The position numbers and the translations under genes are program-made. A model generated the notes under the pieces. It saw only the letters and a list, made by a program, of their open reading frames with translations, was not told the origin of the DNA and ran no database searches. Positions 26,055 to 35,776 of a DNA stretch of 47,106 bases are shown piece after piece; within the stretch, counting starts at the first letter, position 1; every line of letters begins with the position of its first letter. The stretch is from Treponema sp. (GTDB lineage: Bacteria > Spirochaetota > Spirochaetia > Treponematales > Breznakiellaceae): the NCBI GenBank assembly GCA_009780855.1, contig WQZG01000020.1:1-47106 (forward strand), written 5' to 3'.

Positions 26055-28256
26055 ATGCAGTGGTTTAAAAAGAAAAAATTACTGATACAATTAATAATAT
26101 CCTACATCTTGATTTTTTTATTTCCTGTATTTTTGTTAGGCTGGATAATGGACGGATATATTATAAAAAAATATACTGAAGATATTCTTGACATGAATAC
26201 TAGGCTTCCGTATCAATTGCAGGCTAATTTGGATATTCAAATCCAGCAACTGCGTGATTTTACAATACAGGCTGGAAGAAACCCTGTTTTTAACACTGAG
26301 TATTATAAAAACAGTCCGGTAGCTTTTTATGACATCATTTCAAGTCTCAGGATTTTTGCAAATATCAATTCTTTTATAAAACAAATTTTTTACTGGCCCA
26401 GCGATGAGAACATTGTATATTCACCCGAAGGGACATACAAGCCAGATATTTTATTAGATAAAATTTATATATATGAAAATTTAACAGAACCGTGGGTACG
26501 TAAAGCAATTAATGATTTGATACAGCCGGTATGGCTGCCGTCACAGCCGGTAAGTTTTTTTGGCGGCGGTTCTGCAGAGCTGATTACCTATATAAATCCG
26601 GTCAAAGATATTTCGGGCCAGAAAATCGGAGCAATGATTTTCCTCATAGAAAAGGAGACCGTACAGCGTTTGATTGGAGATATTCAATTTAATTCATGTT
26701 TAACAAATGTAATAACTGCTGATGACAATGTTTTATATTATTCAAAACCACTGGATTATCCGGAAATTATCAATGTATATAACAGCCAATCTCCGTCATT
26801 AAATGAAGGATTATGGAACCGTTTTGAATTTGACAGAAACGAAATATTCATTTTTAAAATCAAGTCAAATCAACAGGATATTGCATATTATACGATTGCT
26901 CCGGTAAATGACATGCTGCAGCAGGTGTTATCTCTCCAGAGACAATTTTATTTTATAATGTTTTGCGTTATAATTGTATGTTCTGCCGCGGCTTTGGTAA
27001 TGATTTATTACAATTACAAACCAATCAGGAAACTTACAGGTCTGGTTGATAACCAGAAACTAGATTCGGCCCGTTATTCTAATGAACTTGATATTGTCAG
27101 CGCGTATTTAAATGAACTGTCCGATACAAGTCTGGTATATTCCAGGGAACAATTGTTTTTCCACCTGTTAAAAAGTTCAGAAATAGAAAATTCCGGCGAA
27201 TTGACAGAAATTTCCAAATTATTGCCAGGCCCTTATTACAGGGTACTTTATATGTGTATATTGCAATTTCCGCCCGAATTAAAAAATTCACTTAAAAAAA
27301 AGATACAGTCAATTTTTGCAAACCGTTTATTTTCCTATGTTATCGAATTCCCGGACAGAAATATTTTCGCTATTGTCTGTTCCACGGAGAACGCCAGCGA
27401 GGGAAAGCTGGCGGAAGATATGGATTTTATTCTGGATGAGTTTAAAAATAACGGCATTCAGGCGGAAGCAGCAGCAGGTAATATAGTGGATTCTATTAAA
27501 TTACTCAAGGAATCTTTTATACAGGCTAAAAATACATATATTGCAAGGGGAATCCATGAACATGGCAACTTTATATTCCCGGAACCCGATAATGCTATTC
27601 CGGAAAATCCTAACTGGTTTATAGCTCAGGAACTGGACGCTCTGGGCGACGCAATTCAACAAAAAAAACCAAACCTAATTGAATTTACAGTAAGCGCCCT
27701 GATACGCCAAATCCAGCCATATGCCGGAAACCAGTTTGCTGTAAATTGTATTTGTTACGAAATTATAAATACAATTTTTAATGTTATGAGTACAACATAT
27801 ACTAATTGGCGTTATGATCACTATAAATATATTGCAGACAGACTCTCTTGTGAAAATCGGGATGATCTTGTAATAATTATAAAATCATTATGCGATGAAG
27901 TAATAAAAGATATATCAGCAATAGAAAAAACAAATGCTCCCGCCATGAATGACATGATCACATATATAGATAATCATTTTTGTGATCCGAATTTTTCAAT
28001 CAAATGGCTGTCTGCAGAGTTCGGTATCTCAGCATCCAATTTCAGCCATCAGTTCAAAACAAGAATGGGATTAACACTAATGGAATATATAGACCGTCTT
28101 AAAGTCGATTATGCTAAAAAACTGCTTGAGGATTCATCGAGGACTGTTACTGATGTATCAGGAAAATTGGGATATAACCATCCGTCCAGTTTCATTAGAA
28201 AATTCAAGCAGATTACCGGAAAAACACCGGGAGAAATTGCAGAAGAGAAAAAATAA
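26055..28256 (+). CDS. Membrane-bound AraC-family regulator with extracellular sensor (YesS-like)
   Basis: A 733-residue one-component regulator: basic start, TM helix 1 (about 9-31), extracellular sensor region (about 32-297), TM helix 2 (about 298-318), a cytoplasmic middle part and a C-terminal AraC double helix-turn-helix (about 630-733; FSIKWLSAEFGISASNFSHQF and TVTDVSGKLGYNHPSSFIRKF). This layout is that of YesS/YtdP-like regulators of polysaccharide loci. It is divergent from the binding-protein operon and directly upstream of the permeases. AAGGA precedes the ATG. The gene is visibly richer in A and T than the core genes. Confidence 0.92.
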   Translation: MQWFKKKKLLIQLIISYILIFLFPVFLLGWIMDGYIIKKYTEDILDMNTRLPYQLQANLDIQIQQLRDFTIQAGRNPVFNTEYYKNSPVAFYDIISSLRIFANINSFIKQIFYWPSDENIVYSPEGTYKPDILLDKIYIYENLTEPWVRKAINDLIQPVWLPSQPVSFFGGGSAELITYINPVKDISGQKIGAMIFLIEKETVQRLIGDIQFNSCLTNVITADDNVLYYSKPLDYPEIINVYNSQSPSLNEGLWNRFEFDRNEIFIFKIKSNQQDIAYYTIAPVNDMLQQVLSLQRQFYFIMFCVIIVCSAAALVMIYYNYKPIRKLTGLVDNQKLDSARYSNELDIVSAYLNELSDTSLVYSREQLFFHLLKSSEIENSGELTEISKLLPGPYYRVLYMCILQFPPELKNSLKKKIQSIFANRLFSYVIEFPDRNIFAIVCSTENASEGKLAEDMDFILDEFKNNGIQAEAAAGNIVDSIKLLKESFIQAKNTYIARGIHEHGNFIFPEPDNAIPENPNWFIAQELDALGDAIQQKKPNLIEFTVSALIRQIQPYAGNQFAVNCICYEIINTIFNVMSTTYTNWRYDHYKYIADRLSCENRDDLVIIIKSLCDEVIKDISAIEKTNAPAMNDMITYIDNHFCDPNFSIKWLSAEFGISASNFSHQFKTRMGLTLMEYIDRLKVDYAKKLLEDSSRTVTDVSGKLGYNHPSSFIRKFKQITGKTPGEIAEEKK

Positions 28257-28298
28257 AAAAAATTAATTCATTAATATCCGGTTAAATAAAAAAAATGA

Positions 28299-28326
28299 TT
28301 GACAATATTTTTTTCTGATATATAAT
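28299..28326 (+). promoter_or_regulatory. Consensus promoter of the permease genes
   Basis: TTGACA (28299-28304), 16-base spacer, TATAAT (28321-28326): both boxes are perfect. It lies in the 118-base gap after the AraC gene, so the permeases can be transcribed independently of it. Confidence 0.75.
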
Positions 28327-28374
28327 TATTAAGTGATTCAATAAAATAATATTAATCTGGTTGAAGGCGGCAAC

Positions 28375-29286
28375 ATGAAGTCAAAAAATAATTGGCTTGA
28401 TATAAAGAAAAATTATATGCTGTACCTTTTCCTCCTGCCTTCATTTGCCTACATTGTTATTTTTCATTATATACCGCTGTACGGCATCCAGATTGCTTTT
28501 AAAAATTTTACTGCAAACCTTGGTATTTGGGGAAGCCCGTGGGTCGGCCTTACTCATTTTAAACGGTTTTTTGAGTCATACCATTTCTGGACTTTGTTAA
28601 AAAATACACTTGTCCTGAGTCTTTACGGCCTTGTCGCCGGTTTTCCAATACCAATAATACTTGCCCTTCTTCTGAATTATTCACCAAGCAATGGCTTAAA
28701 AAAAATCGTACAGACAACAACTTATGCTCCGCATTTTATATCAACTGTAGTAATGGTCGGTATATTAATGGTCTTCCTGTCACCCAGGAGCGGTGTTATC
28801 AACCAGTTCATTAAAATGCTGGGGGGAAATTCGATATTATTCATGGGACGAGCCGATCTTTTTGCAGGCATTTATGTATGGTCGGGTGTATGGCAGACAA
28901 CCGGATGGTCTTCAATTATTTACATCGCGGTTCTCTCGAATGTGGATCAGGAACAGCATGAGGCAGCTATAGTGGACGGCGCTAATAAACTCCAGCGTAT
29001 ATGGCACATCGACCTGCCGGCAATTGTTCCGACAATGGTGATTTTATTAATACTAAACGTAGGCCGTATACTTAGTGTTGGTTTTGAAAAAGCGTTTCTT
29101 ATGCAGACTGATGCTAATATAGCCGCATCCGAAATTATTTCAACATATGTTTACAAAATCGGAATATTAAGCGCTCAATACAGTTATTCGACCGCTATCG
29201 GTCTTTTTAACAATATTATTAATGTAGTTATGCTTGTATTGGTAAACAAGATCGCCGATAAACTTACAGGTTCGAGTGTGTGGTGA
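28375..29286 (+). CDS. Sugar ABC transporter permease, LplB type
   Basis: A 303-residue inner-membrane permease with six hydrophobic segments. The start NYMLYLFLLPSFAYIVIFHYIPLYGIQIAFKNF is typical of LplB-type carbohydrate permeases. The ATPase-contact loop is EAAIVDGANKLQRIWHIDLPA (about 196-216). AAGGCGG stands before the ATG. It pairs with the next permease, 3 bases away, and presumably with the binding protein encoded at 24272-25900. No ATP-binding subunit is encoded anywhere in the window. Confidence 0.94.
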   Translation: MKSKNNWLDIKKNYMLYLFLLPSFAYIVIFHYIPLYGIQIAFKNFTANLGIWGSPWVGLTHFKRFFESYHFWTLLKNTLVLSLYGLVAGFPIPIILALLLNYSPSNGLKKIVQTTTYAPHFISTVVMVGILMVFLSPRSGVINQFIKMLGGNSILFMGRADLFAGIYVWSGVWQTTGWSSIIYIAVLSNVDQEQHEAAIVDGANKLQRIWHIDLPAIVPTMVILLILNVGRILSVGFEKAFLMQTDANIAASEIISTYVYKIGILSAQYSYSTAIGLFNNIINVVMLVLVNKIADKLTGSSVW

Positions 29287-29289
29287 TAT

Positions 29290-30180
29290 ATGGATAAAAC
29301 AAACAATACCGGTTTTGACAAATTATTTGATATTACAGTTACGGTACTTCTTGTTGTAATTCTTCTTATAGTTGCGTATCCGCTATATTTTATAATAATA
29401 GCTTCGATCAGCGGGCCGGATTATGTTAATACAGGCAAGGTAATGTTCTACCCTATTGATATAGGTTTTGAAGGGTACAGCAGAATTTTCCAAACCAGCC
29501 GTATCTGGAACGGATACCGGAATACGATTCTTTATACTGTATTTGGTACGGTATTTTCGGTAATTGTTACATTGATGGCCGGCTATTCTTTCTCACGAAA
29601 GGATTTGGTTGGCCGCAGGCCGCTGATGTTGATTTATATTTTTACCATGTACTTTGGCGGAGGGCTCATTCCCACCTACCTTGTTGTTAAAAGCCTGCAC
29701 CTGACTAATAATCCCATGGTTATAATTATCCTGGGATTGGTATCGGTTTATAACATGATTATCACCAGGAGTTTTTTTGAAAGCAGTATTCCAAATGAAC
29801 TACTGGAAGCGGCCTTTATGGACGGTTGCAGCAATCAGAGGTTCTTTTTTCAGATTGTCCTGCCGTTATCAAAGGCGGTTACTGCTGTAATTACACTTTA
29901 CTACGCGGTTGCCCAATGGAATGGCTTTTTTACCGCGTTAATTTACCTGAGTGATCAAAAATATTTTCCGCTGCAACTTGTTCTGCGTGATATCCTAATA
30001 GCCAGTCAGAGCCTTCAGGCGGATTTTACAGATATTGATTCTATCGGCCTGCAGCAGAGAATCGCGGAATCTGTCAAGTATGGAGTTATTGTAGTCGCTT
30101 CTCTTCCTGTTTTGGCAATTTATCCATTCATCCAACGATACTTCATTAAAGGAGTAATGATTGGTTCCATCAAAGGTTAA
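29290..30180 (+). CDS. Sugar ABC transporter permease, YtcP/LplC type
   Basis: A 296-residue six-helix permease, the second half of the channel. The contact loop reads EAAFMDGCSNQRFFFQIVLP (about 173-192), with Cys-Ser-Asn after the conserved Asp-Gly. The ending, AIYPFIQRYFIKGVMIGSIKG, is the usual C-terminus of this family. It follows its partner by 3 bases and converges on a sulfatase gene 7 bases downstream, with no terminator visible between them. Confidence 0.94.
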   Translation: MDKTNNTGFDKLFDITVTVLLVVILLIVAYPLYFIIIASISGPDYVNTGKVMFYPIDIGFEGYSRIFQTSRIWNGYRNTILYTVFGTVFSVIVTLMAGYSFSRKDLVGRRPLMLIYIFTMYFGGGLIPTYLVVKSLHLTNNPMVIIILGLVSVYNMIITRSFFESSIPNELLEAAFMDGCSNQRFFFQIVLPLSKAVTAVITLYYAVAQWNGFFTALIYLSDQKYFPLQLVLRDILIASQSLQADFTDIDSIGLQQRIAESVKYGVIVVASLPVLAIYPFIQRYFIKGVMIGSIKG

Positions 30181-30187
30181 ATAAAAT

Positions 30188-31948
30188 CTACACCAAGCCC
30201 TGTCCCTTCGTTTGCAGCATGGCGTCCCAGTCGCCCTGGCTGCCGCTCATCAGCGAAACCGGACGGATCGAAGTAGCGATAAAGTTGATCAGCTCGTTCA
30301 ATAAAGCATCCATGCGCGGTAAGTCATCATATGGTATATAGCCTTTATTGATGCCCGGAATAGCTTTTTGCGGATCGGACCTGTACAGTTTGCAGATATT
30401 GTCAAAGGGTACGACAACCAAACGGTAATCGTCCCGGCAGATTGTCCACAAGCCGCCTCCGGAGATATTACGATCCCATTTGTGCATATATTCCATTGCA
30501 TTCTGCAGGACAGGCGAAAAAATTTTACGAATAAAATTTTTTCTTTCTTCCGAAACCTCAGGCGTCATTTTTTTGATAATTTCCTGCTTTAACCCAATAA
30601 TACGAGCTGTGTTTACGGACTCTTCGTTTTGGAAATTCGGATAAATATTTTTCCGTTCACCGGGATCATCTTTGAGATTATAAAGCTCGTGTGTATATCC
30701 GTTTACGTAGTAAATAAGTTTCCAGTCATCTTTGATAATGGTTTTGATGGCGTAGCTTTCGGAAAAAGCAGCGTGGTTTTTATTGACGCCGGGGTCATTT
30801 ACCAGGTCCATAAGATTCTGCCCGGGCAGAGGCGGACCGGAAATTCCACAAAGATTGAGCAAGGTCGGGAAAATATCTATAGTTTCGCACAGGGAGTCAG
30901 TTTCCATACCGGCATTGGCGGAATCGGGCAGCTTTAACAGAAGCGGTGTGCGGATTATATTGTCGTGGAAAATGGTGTTTGAATATTTGTTGAACATTCC
31001 GTTATAACCGCCCATGTCGCCATGGTCGGCAAAGAAAAGCAGTATTGTATTGTCATACAGGCCCTTCTCTTTTAAGCAGGAAATCACGCGTCCTATTTCA
31101 TCGTCAATGTGACTGATTAATCCGTAGTACATTGCAAGTATCGTTCTGAAGTCTCTGTCCCCGGCAGACGGAATGGAGAACGGCGAGTGCTTAAAAGCTT
31201 TTTGTATATGGGGCGGCAGGGCAGAAAGTTCTTCATCAGTGTAAGGTTTATCGAGAGTCAGAGACTGCGGATCATACATATCGGCCCACGGGGCGGATGG
31301 CGAAAGGGGCGGGTGGGGCCTGTCGAACGAGACCTGTATAAAAAACGGTTTGCCTTTGTTTTGCCCGATTAGTTCCATGGCTTTGTCGGCTGTATATCTT
31401 TCAATGCTGTGTGCGGCCGGCAAATGGGAAAGACCTATGGTTGTGCCGGCGCCACGCTGCAGAGATGTACGTTTTTCCTTTAGGGGTGCAAACGCGTCGC
31501 CGCCGTGGTTCTGGTCTGTCGGAAAGACGAAGCCATTGGCTTCGGAATAAGTTTTGAAATTTACGCCAGGGTCTGTCGAAAAAATTATGTCCTCCGGCAG
31601 CGTTGGGATGAAGTGATCAAAACCCAACAATTCACCCATCGGGTTTACGTGGGCCTTGCCGGTAAGCGCGGTTGTATAGCCGCTGCGGCCAAAGACCTGC
31701 GCCATTGAGGGGCAGTCACTGTCAATCAACCCATGAAAACCATATTCGCGGTGCATCCAGGGGTATAGGCCTGTCAGGCAGCTTATGCGGCTGGGGACAC
31801 AGAACGCATTGGCAACATAGGCGTGTGTGAAATCTATCGAGTCTTTTTTGAGTGCGTCCAGATTCGGAGTTTTTACATCGAGATGACCCCGGTGCCCAAG
31901 ACACTTATAATTTAGCTGATCCACCATGAACATAAGTACATTGCGCAT
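30188..31948 (-). CDS. Sulfatase, Cys-type (CVPSR), 586 aa
   Basis: The largest of the three sulfatases. The activation motif CVPSR (50-54) is canonical, and ADHGDMGGYNGMFNK carries metal-binding residues. The carboxyl 100 residues beyond the usual fold add a helical and Trp-rich segment (YMHKWDRNISGGGLWTIC). There is no signal peptide. It stands alone, divergent from the second GH78-sulfatase pair across 42 bases. The ATG lacks a ribosome site and comes 8 bases after an extended -10 (TGTTATAAT), so leaderless translation is likely. Confidence 0.92.
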   Translation of the reverse strand: MRNVLMFMVDQLNYKCLGHRGHLDVKTPNLDALKKDSIDFTHAYVANAFCVPSRISCLTGLYPWMHREYGFHGLIDSDCPSMAQVFGRSGYTTALTGKAHVNPMGELLGFDHFIPTLPEDIIFSTDPGVNFKTYSEANGFVFPTDQNHGGDAFAPLKEKRTSLQRGAGTTIGLSHLPAAHSIERYTADKAMELIGQNKGKPFFIQVSFDRPHPPLSPSAPWADMYDPQSLTLDKPYTDEELSALPPHIQKAFKHSPFSIPSAGDRDFRTILAMYYGLISHIDDEIGRVISCLKEKGLYDNTILLFFADHGDMGGYNGMFNKYSNTIFHDNIIRTPLLLKLPDSANAGMETDSLCETIDIFPTLLNLCGISGPPLPGQNLMDLVNDPGVNKNHAAFSESYAIKTIIKDDWKLIYYVNGYTHELYNLKDDPGERKNIYPNFQNEESVNTARIIGLKQEIIKKMTPEVSEERKNFIRKIFSPVLQNAMEYMHKWDRNISGGGLWTICRDDYRLVVVPFDNICKLYRSDPQKAIPGINKGYIPYDDLPRMDALLNELINFIATSIRPVSLMSGSQGDWDAMLQTKGQGLV

Positions 31949-31956
31949 AATATATT

Positions 31957-31965
31957 ATTATAACA
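31957..31965 (-). promoter_or_regulatory. Extended -10 promoter of the 586-aa sulfatase (leaderless candidate)
   Basis: On the minus strand TGT directly precedes TATAAT (31962-31957), forming an extended -10. The ATG at 31948 follows after 8 bases. No -35 is recognisable and no Shine-Dalgarno is possible. Confidence 0.55.
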
Positions 31966-31990
31966 CAATAAACACGGAAGGAGTTTGTTT

Positions 31991-34354
31991 ATGAAAGAAA
32001 ACTTAACGACAAAATATTTCCCGCCGCAAAAAAAATGGGCCGCCAAATGGATATGGCCGGCCGACTGCGGACAGGAGCCGAACAGATATTATTTTTTTCG
32101 AAGAAAATTTGAAATGGAAGCCACCGGCGAAGGCTATGAACTTTGTATTGCAGCGGAAACCAGATACCGGCTTTTTTTGAACGGCCTCCTGATCGGCGAC
32201 GGATCGCCTATGTCCCAGCCCTATTTTAAATATTACGACGTGCGGAAAATGGACGGTCTTTTAACAAAAGGATTAAACTGCATTGCCGTAATTGCCGCCT
32301 ATACTGCGTCAGGGAATGACATGAGGGGCGGCCTTCTTGCCGAACTGATTGACAACGCGGGAAAAACTGTCCTTTGCACGGACGGGCAGTGGAAAGCTGT
32401 CCGTGCCAATGCCTGGTCAGATAAAACATATTTTTTCAGGATGAACAAGGATTTTCCGTACCAGGAATTTTTAGATATGCGAAAATATCCGGCAGGCTGG
32501 GAACTCGGAGGCTTTGACGACAGCGGCTGGAAAAACGCGGCTGTTTTAAAGAACGAAACCGATGTGCCGCCCGCGGTAATGCCGTGGAGCAGTCTCCAAC
32601 CGCGGGACATTCCCTTTATGCGGGAGACCCGCTGCCTGCCCGCCGGAGTCATGGCGGAAGAATGTATATGCCTGGAAAACCGTATACGCGGTGAGGACTT
32701 ATCCGTTTGTCTTTCCACTCTGGGGCGGCCGGTAAAATATTCGGTTGTCAGGAATGAAAAAAACCTGCTTAACGGCAGCGGCCCGGCGATAATATGCAAT
32801 AGCACAAACCACATGGACGGCATATTTGACGGCATCTATGATCCGTGTATACAGTTGGACTTTGGACAGGAAGTAACGGCTTATCTTGAACTTGAGCTGG
32901 AGACACAGGCCGGCGGTTATGTTGACATAGGCTTTGCCGAGAGACTAGTGGACGGTTTTTTTAACAACGCAATCGAAGGGAATTTCGCCTGCCGGTTTTA
33001 TTTTAAAAACGGCAAACAATACTTCCGCACATTCGCCTGGCGCGGTTTCCGATACGTACGGTTACGCTTTGGCTATTGTTTTAACGATGTAAAAATAAAT
33101 TTCGTGCGCGCCCTTGTCACAACCTATCCTTTTGAAGACAAGGGTTCTTTTGTAAGTGCAGATAAAAAACTTAATGCTGTCTATAAAATGTGCCGCTATA
33201 CGATTACCCTTTGTTCCAATGAATATATAATGGATACGCCGTGGCGCGAACAGGGCCAGTGGCTGGGCGACGTTTCGGCGGTAACCCTGGGCGGCATTTA
33301 CGCCTGCTTTGGAGATACCCGGCTACCGGCAAAATTTATAAGGCAATCAGGCTGGTGCCAAAAACCTACAGGCTTCCTTGACAACATGACAAATACTTTA
33401 TCGCCGGCCTGGCAGCGCATAATACCGGATTATTCGCTCTGGTGGGCAATGGCGGTCTGGAACCATTATATGTACACCGGGGAGGATTCATGGATTCATT
33501 TTTTTTACCCGCACATAGTCAGGCTGATCCAGGCCTTCCTTCCCTACGCAGGCGAAAACGGGCTATTGAACGAAATACCCTACTGGAATCTGATGGACTG
33601 GGCGCCGATAGATCGCCGCGGCGAGAACGCCTGCCTCAACGCGATTTTTTACGGCGCTTTGCGGACAGCGGAAAAAATGGCCGGTTTAATTGGAGATCAT
33701 TTTATGACCGATCTTGTACGCGACGCAGCCGGCAGAATAAAAGAAAATTTTATACCGCGCTTTTATGATAAGGAACACGGGCGTATTGCCGATGGTTTCC
33801 ATGATGGTACACATTCCCAAAAAACAAGCGAACACGGAAATTTTATTCCGATCCTCTTTGGTCTCTGCGATCAAAAAACCGCCGCCGAAATTATTCATAA
33901 TTTTTACGAAGCTAAAAACCTAAACTACACTGAAGCCCAGCCTTACTTCTGCCTGACTGTACTCAAGGCGCTGGCAAAAGCAGGCCGATTCGATCTCGCA
34001 CTGGACCTGGTACGCGATCGCTGGGGAGACCGCATGGCCGGACAATCGTCCTGCTTCGAGGAATGGTATGAAAACGGAAGCTGGCGCGACGGCTCGTTCA
34101 GGGGCTTTATGAGAACCCATTCACACGCATGGTCGGCAGGACCCGCGGAATTCCTTTCGGCAAATCTAATTGGCATTGAAATCCTGGAACCAGGCGGCAG
34201 TAAAATCAGACTTAATCCGCAGGAAACAGATTTTGATTATAAAGTTGAATACCCCCTTGTTAAAGGAATTGTCAGAGTAGAAAAAAAAGACGGCAAAATA
34301 AAAGTAGAATTGCCGGACAGAGTGTCGATTTTTAAAAACATTGGAAGTGAATAA
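31991..34354 (+). CDS. Alpha-L-rhamnosidase-like glycoside hydrolase (GH78), 787 aa
   Basis: A second, diverged GH78-like enzyme. The start KKWAAKWIWPADCGQEPNRY leads into beta domains; the (alpha/alpha)6 barrel spans about 390-720. The signature is IMDTPWREQGQWLGDVSAV (413-431), the second acid region is FEEWYE, and SHAW follows. I choose the ATG at 31991, with GGAAGGAG 7 bases ahead, instead of the TTG two codons earlier, which is too close to that site. The stop overlaps the next ATG (TAATG), so it is coupled to a sulfatase like the first GH78. No signal peptide is seen. Confidence 0.87.
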   Translation: MKENLTTKYFPPQKKWAAKWIWPADCGQEPNRYYFFRRKFEMEATGEGYELCIAAETRYRLFLNGLLIGDGSPMSQPYFKYYDVRKMDGLLTKGLNCIAVIAAYTASGNDMRGGLLAELIDNAGKTVLCTDGQWKAVRANAWSDKTYFFRMNKDFPYQEFLDMRKYPAGWELGGFDDSGWKNAAVLKNETDVPPAVMPWSSLQPRDIPFMRETRCLPAGVMAEECICLENRIRGEDLSVCLSTLGRPVKYSVVRNEKNLLNGSGPAIICNSTNHMDGIFDGIYDPCIQLDFGQEVTAYLELELETQAGGYVDIGFAERLVDGFFNNAIEGNFACRFYFKNGKQYFRTFAWRGFRYVRLRFGYCFNDVKINFVRALVTTYPFEDKGSFVSADKKLNAVYKMCRYTITLCSNEYIMDTPWREQGQWLGDVSAVTLGGIYACFGDTRLPAKFIRQSGWCQKPTGFLDNMTNTLSPAWQRIIPDYSLWWAMAVWNHYMYTGEDSWIHFFYPHIVRLIQAFLPYAGENGLLNEIPYWNLMDWAPIDRRGENACLNAIFYGALRTAEKMAGLIGDHFMTDLVRDAAGRIKENFIPRFYDKEHGRIADGFHDGTHSQKTSEHGNFIPILFGLCDQKTAAEIIHNFYEAKNLNYTEAQPYFCLTVLKALAKAGRFDLALDLVRDRWGDRMAGQSSCFEEWYENGSWRDGSFRGFMRTHSHAWSAGPAEFLSANLIGIEILEPGGSKIRLNPQETDFDYKVEYPLVKGIVRVEKKDGKIKVELPDRVSIFKNIGSE

Positions 34355-35742
34355 TGGATAAACTACCTAATATACTTTTTATAATGGCAGACCAGCACAG
34401 GTTTGACTGCACTGGTTACAGCAACAGTAATCTTGCGCGGACGCCGTGTCTTGACAGACTGGCCTCCGACGGTATGGGCTTTACCAACGCGTATACGCCG
34501 ATACCGATCTGCTGTCCTGCGCGGCAGGCTCTGCTTAACGGCAGGCGGCCTGAGGCTTTTGGCGCGTTGTGGAATTATGACAATGGATTAAAGACCGGCG
34601 CCCTGGAGCCTTCGGAGTATTCGTGGCCCAGTGATTTGAAACAACTCGGCTACCGCACCGGGCATACAGGGAAATGGCATGTCAATCCTGTTCACGATCC
34701 TACAGCATACGGTTATGACGATTATATTGACGGGGAGTATTGGACTTTCCGCAAGGAGAAATATCCGGGCGCCAAAGCAGGCGGAACTTGGTTTGGCGGG
34801 ATCGATCCTGTACCGCTTGAAGACTCACATACCCACTGGCTGGCCCGCCGGACTTCTGCGCTTATGGAAAAATATACAGCGGAGGGTAAACCCTGGCTTA
34901 TCAGAATGGATTTTACCGAGCCGCATCCGCCATACCGTCCGGCTATGCCCTTCGCAGAAATGTACAGGAGTGCTGATATACCCAAATGGCCGGGCTTTGA
35001 TGATGATTTTAAAAATAAACCTTACATACAGAAACAGCAGCTTCTTAGCTGGGGCATCGAAAATTTGGGCTGGGATGACTGGGCGCCAATTATTGCCAAA
35101 TATTTCGGCATGGTGAGCCAGATGGACAGCGCTATTGGCCGTGTTCTGGACAAACTGGATTCACTTGGAATCGCTGATAATACAATAGTCATCTATTCCA
35201 CAGATCACGGCGATATGTGCGGAAGCCACAGGATGATGGACAAGCACTATGTTATGTATGACGATGTAATAAAAGTTCCGTTTATCATGCGCTGGCCCGG
35301 AGTAATAACGCCTGGTTCTGTCTGCCGCGATTTTGTTTACAGCATTCTGGACCTGCCGCCTTCGATACTGGAAATTACCGGACTGCAGCCAAAAGAATTT
35401 TTCCACGGCCGTTCCCTGCTGCCGCTATTAAAAGGCCAAACCCCAAATGACTGGCGCAGTGAAGTTATCTCCACCTACAACGGCCAGCAGTTTGGGCTTT
35501 ACACGCAGAGGATGATTCGGGGCAGCAGGTGGAAGTATGTCTGGAACCATACCGATACTGACGAACTCTATGACATGGAAAATGATCCCGGTGAGCTTGT
35601 AAATCTTATACACGAACAATCGCGCAAAACAATAATTTCAGAATACCGGAAAAAACTTTACGATGAACTTGTCAGGTGCGGGGACAGTATTGTTGATTCA
35701 AGGTGGATGAAGAGCCAGCTTCTTGAAAACAAAAAAATTTAA
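34354..35742 (+). CDS. Sulfatase, Cys-type (CCPAR), 462 aa
   Basis: A sulfatase with the motif CCPAR (53-57), where Cys53 is the residue to be oxidised. The start NILFIMADQHRFDCTGY supplies the first metal site (Asp13), GHTGKWHVNP the conserved Lys/His segment, and YSTDHGDMCGSHRMMDKH the second metal site. The gene overlaps the GH78 stop by one base and was probably produced with it as a pair. No signal peptide is present. An A/T-rich stretch follows, without a clear terminator, before the convergent ATPase gene. Confidence 0.93.
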   Translation: MDKLPNILFIMADQHRFDCTGYSNSNLARTPCLDRLASDGMGFTNAYTPIPICCPARQALLNGRRPEAFGALWNYDNGLKTGALEPSEYSWPSDLKQLGYRTGHTGKWHVNPVHDPTAYGYDDYIDGEYWTFRKEKYPGAKAGGTWFGGIDPVPLEDSHTHWLARRTSALMEKYTAEGKPWLIRMDFTEPHPPYRPAMPFAEMYRSADIPKWPGFDDDFKNKPYIQKQQLLSWGIENLGWDDWAPIIAKYFGMVSQMDSAIGRVLDKLDSLGIADNTIVIYSTDHGDMCGSHRMMDKHYVMYDDVIKVPFIMRWPGVITPGSVCRDFVYSILDLPPSILEITGLQPKEFFHGRSLLPLLKGQTPNDWRSEVISTYNGQQFGLYTQRMIRGSRWKYVWNHTDTDELYDMENDPGELVNLIHEQSRKTIISEYRKKLYDELVRCGDSIVDSRWMKSQLLENKKI

Positions 35743-35776
35743 TTTTTTAGAATAATTAAATATTAACCCGGTCTTG

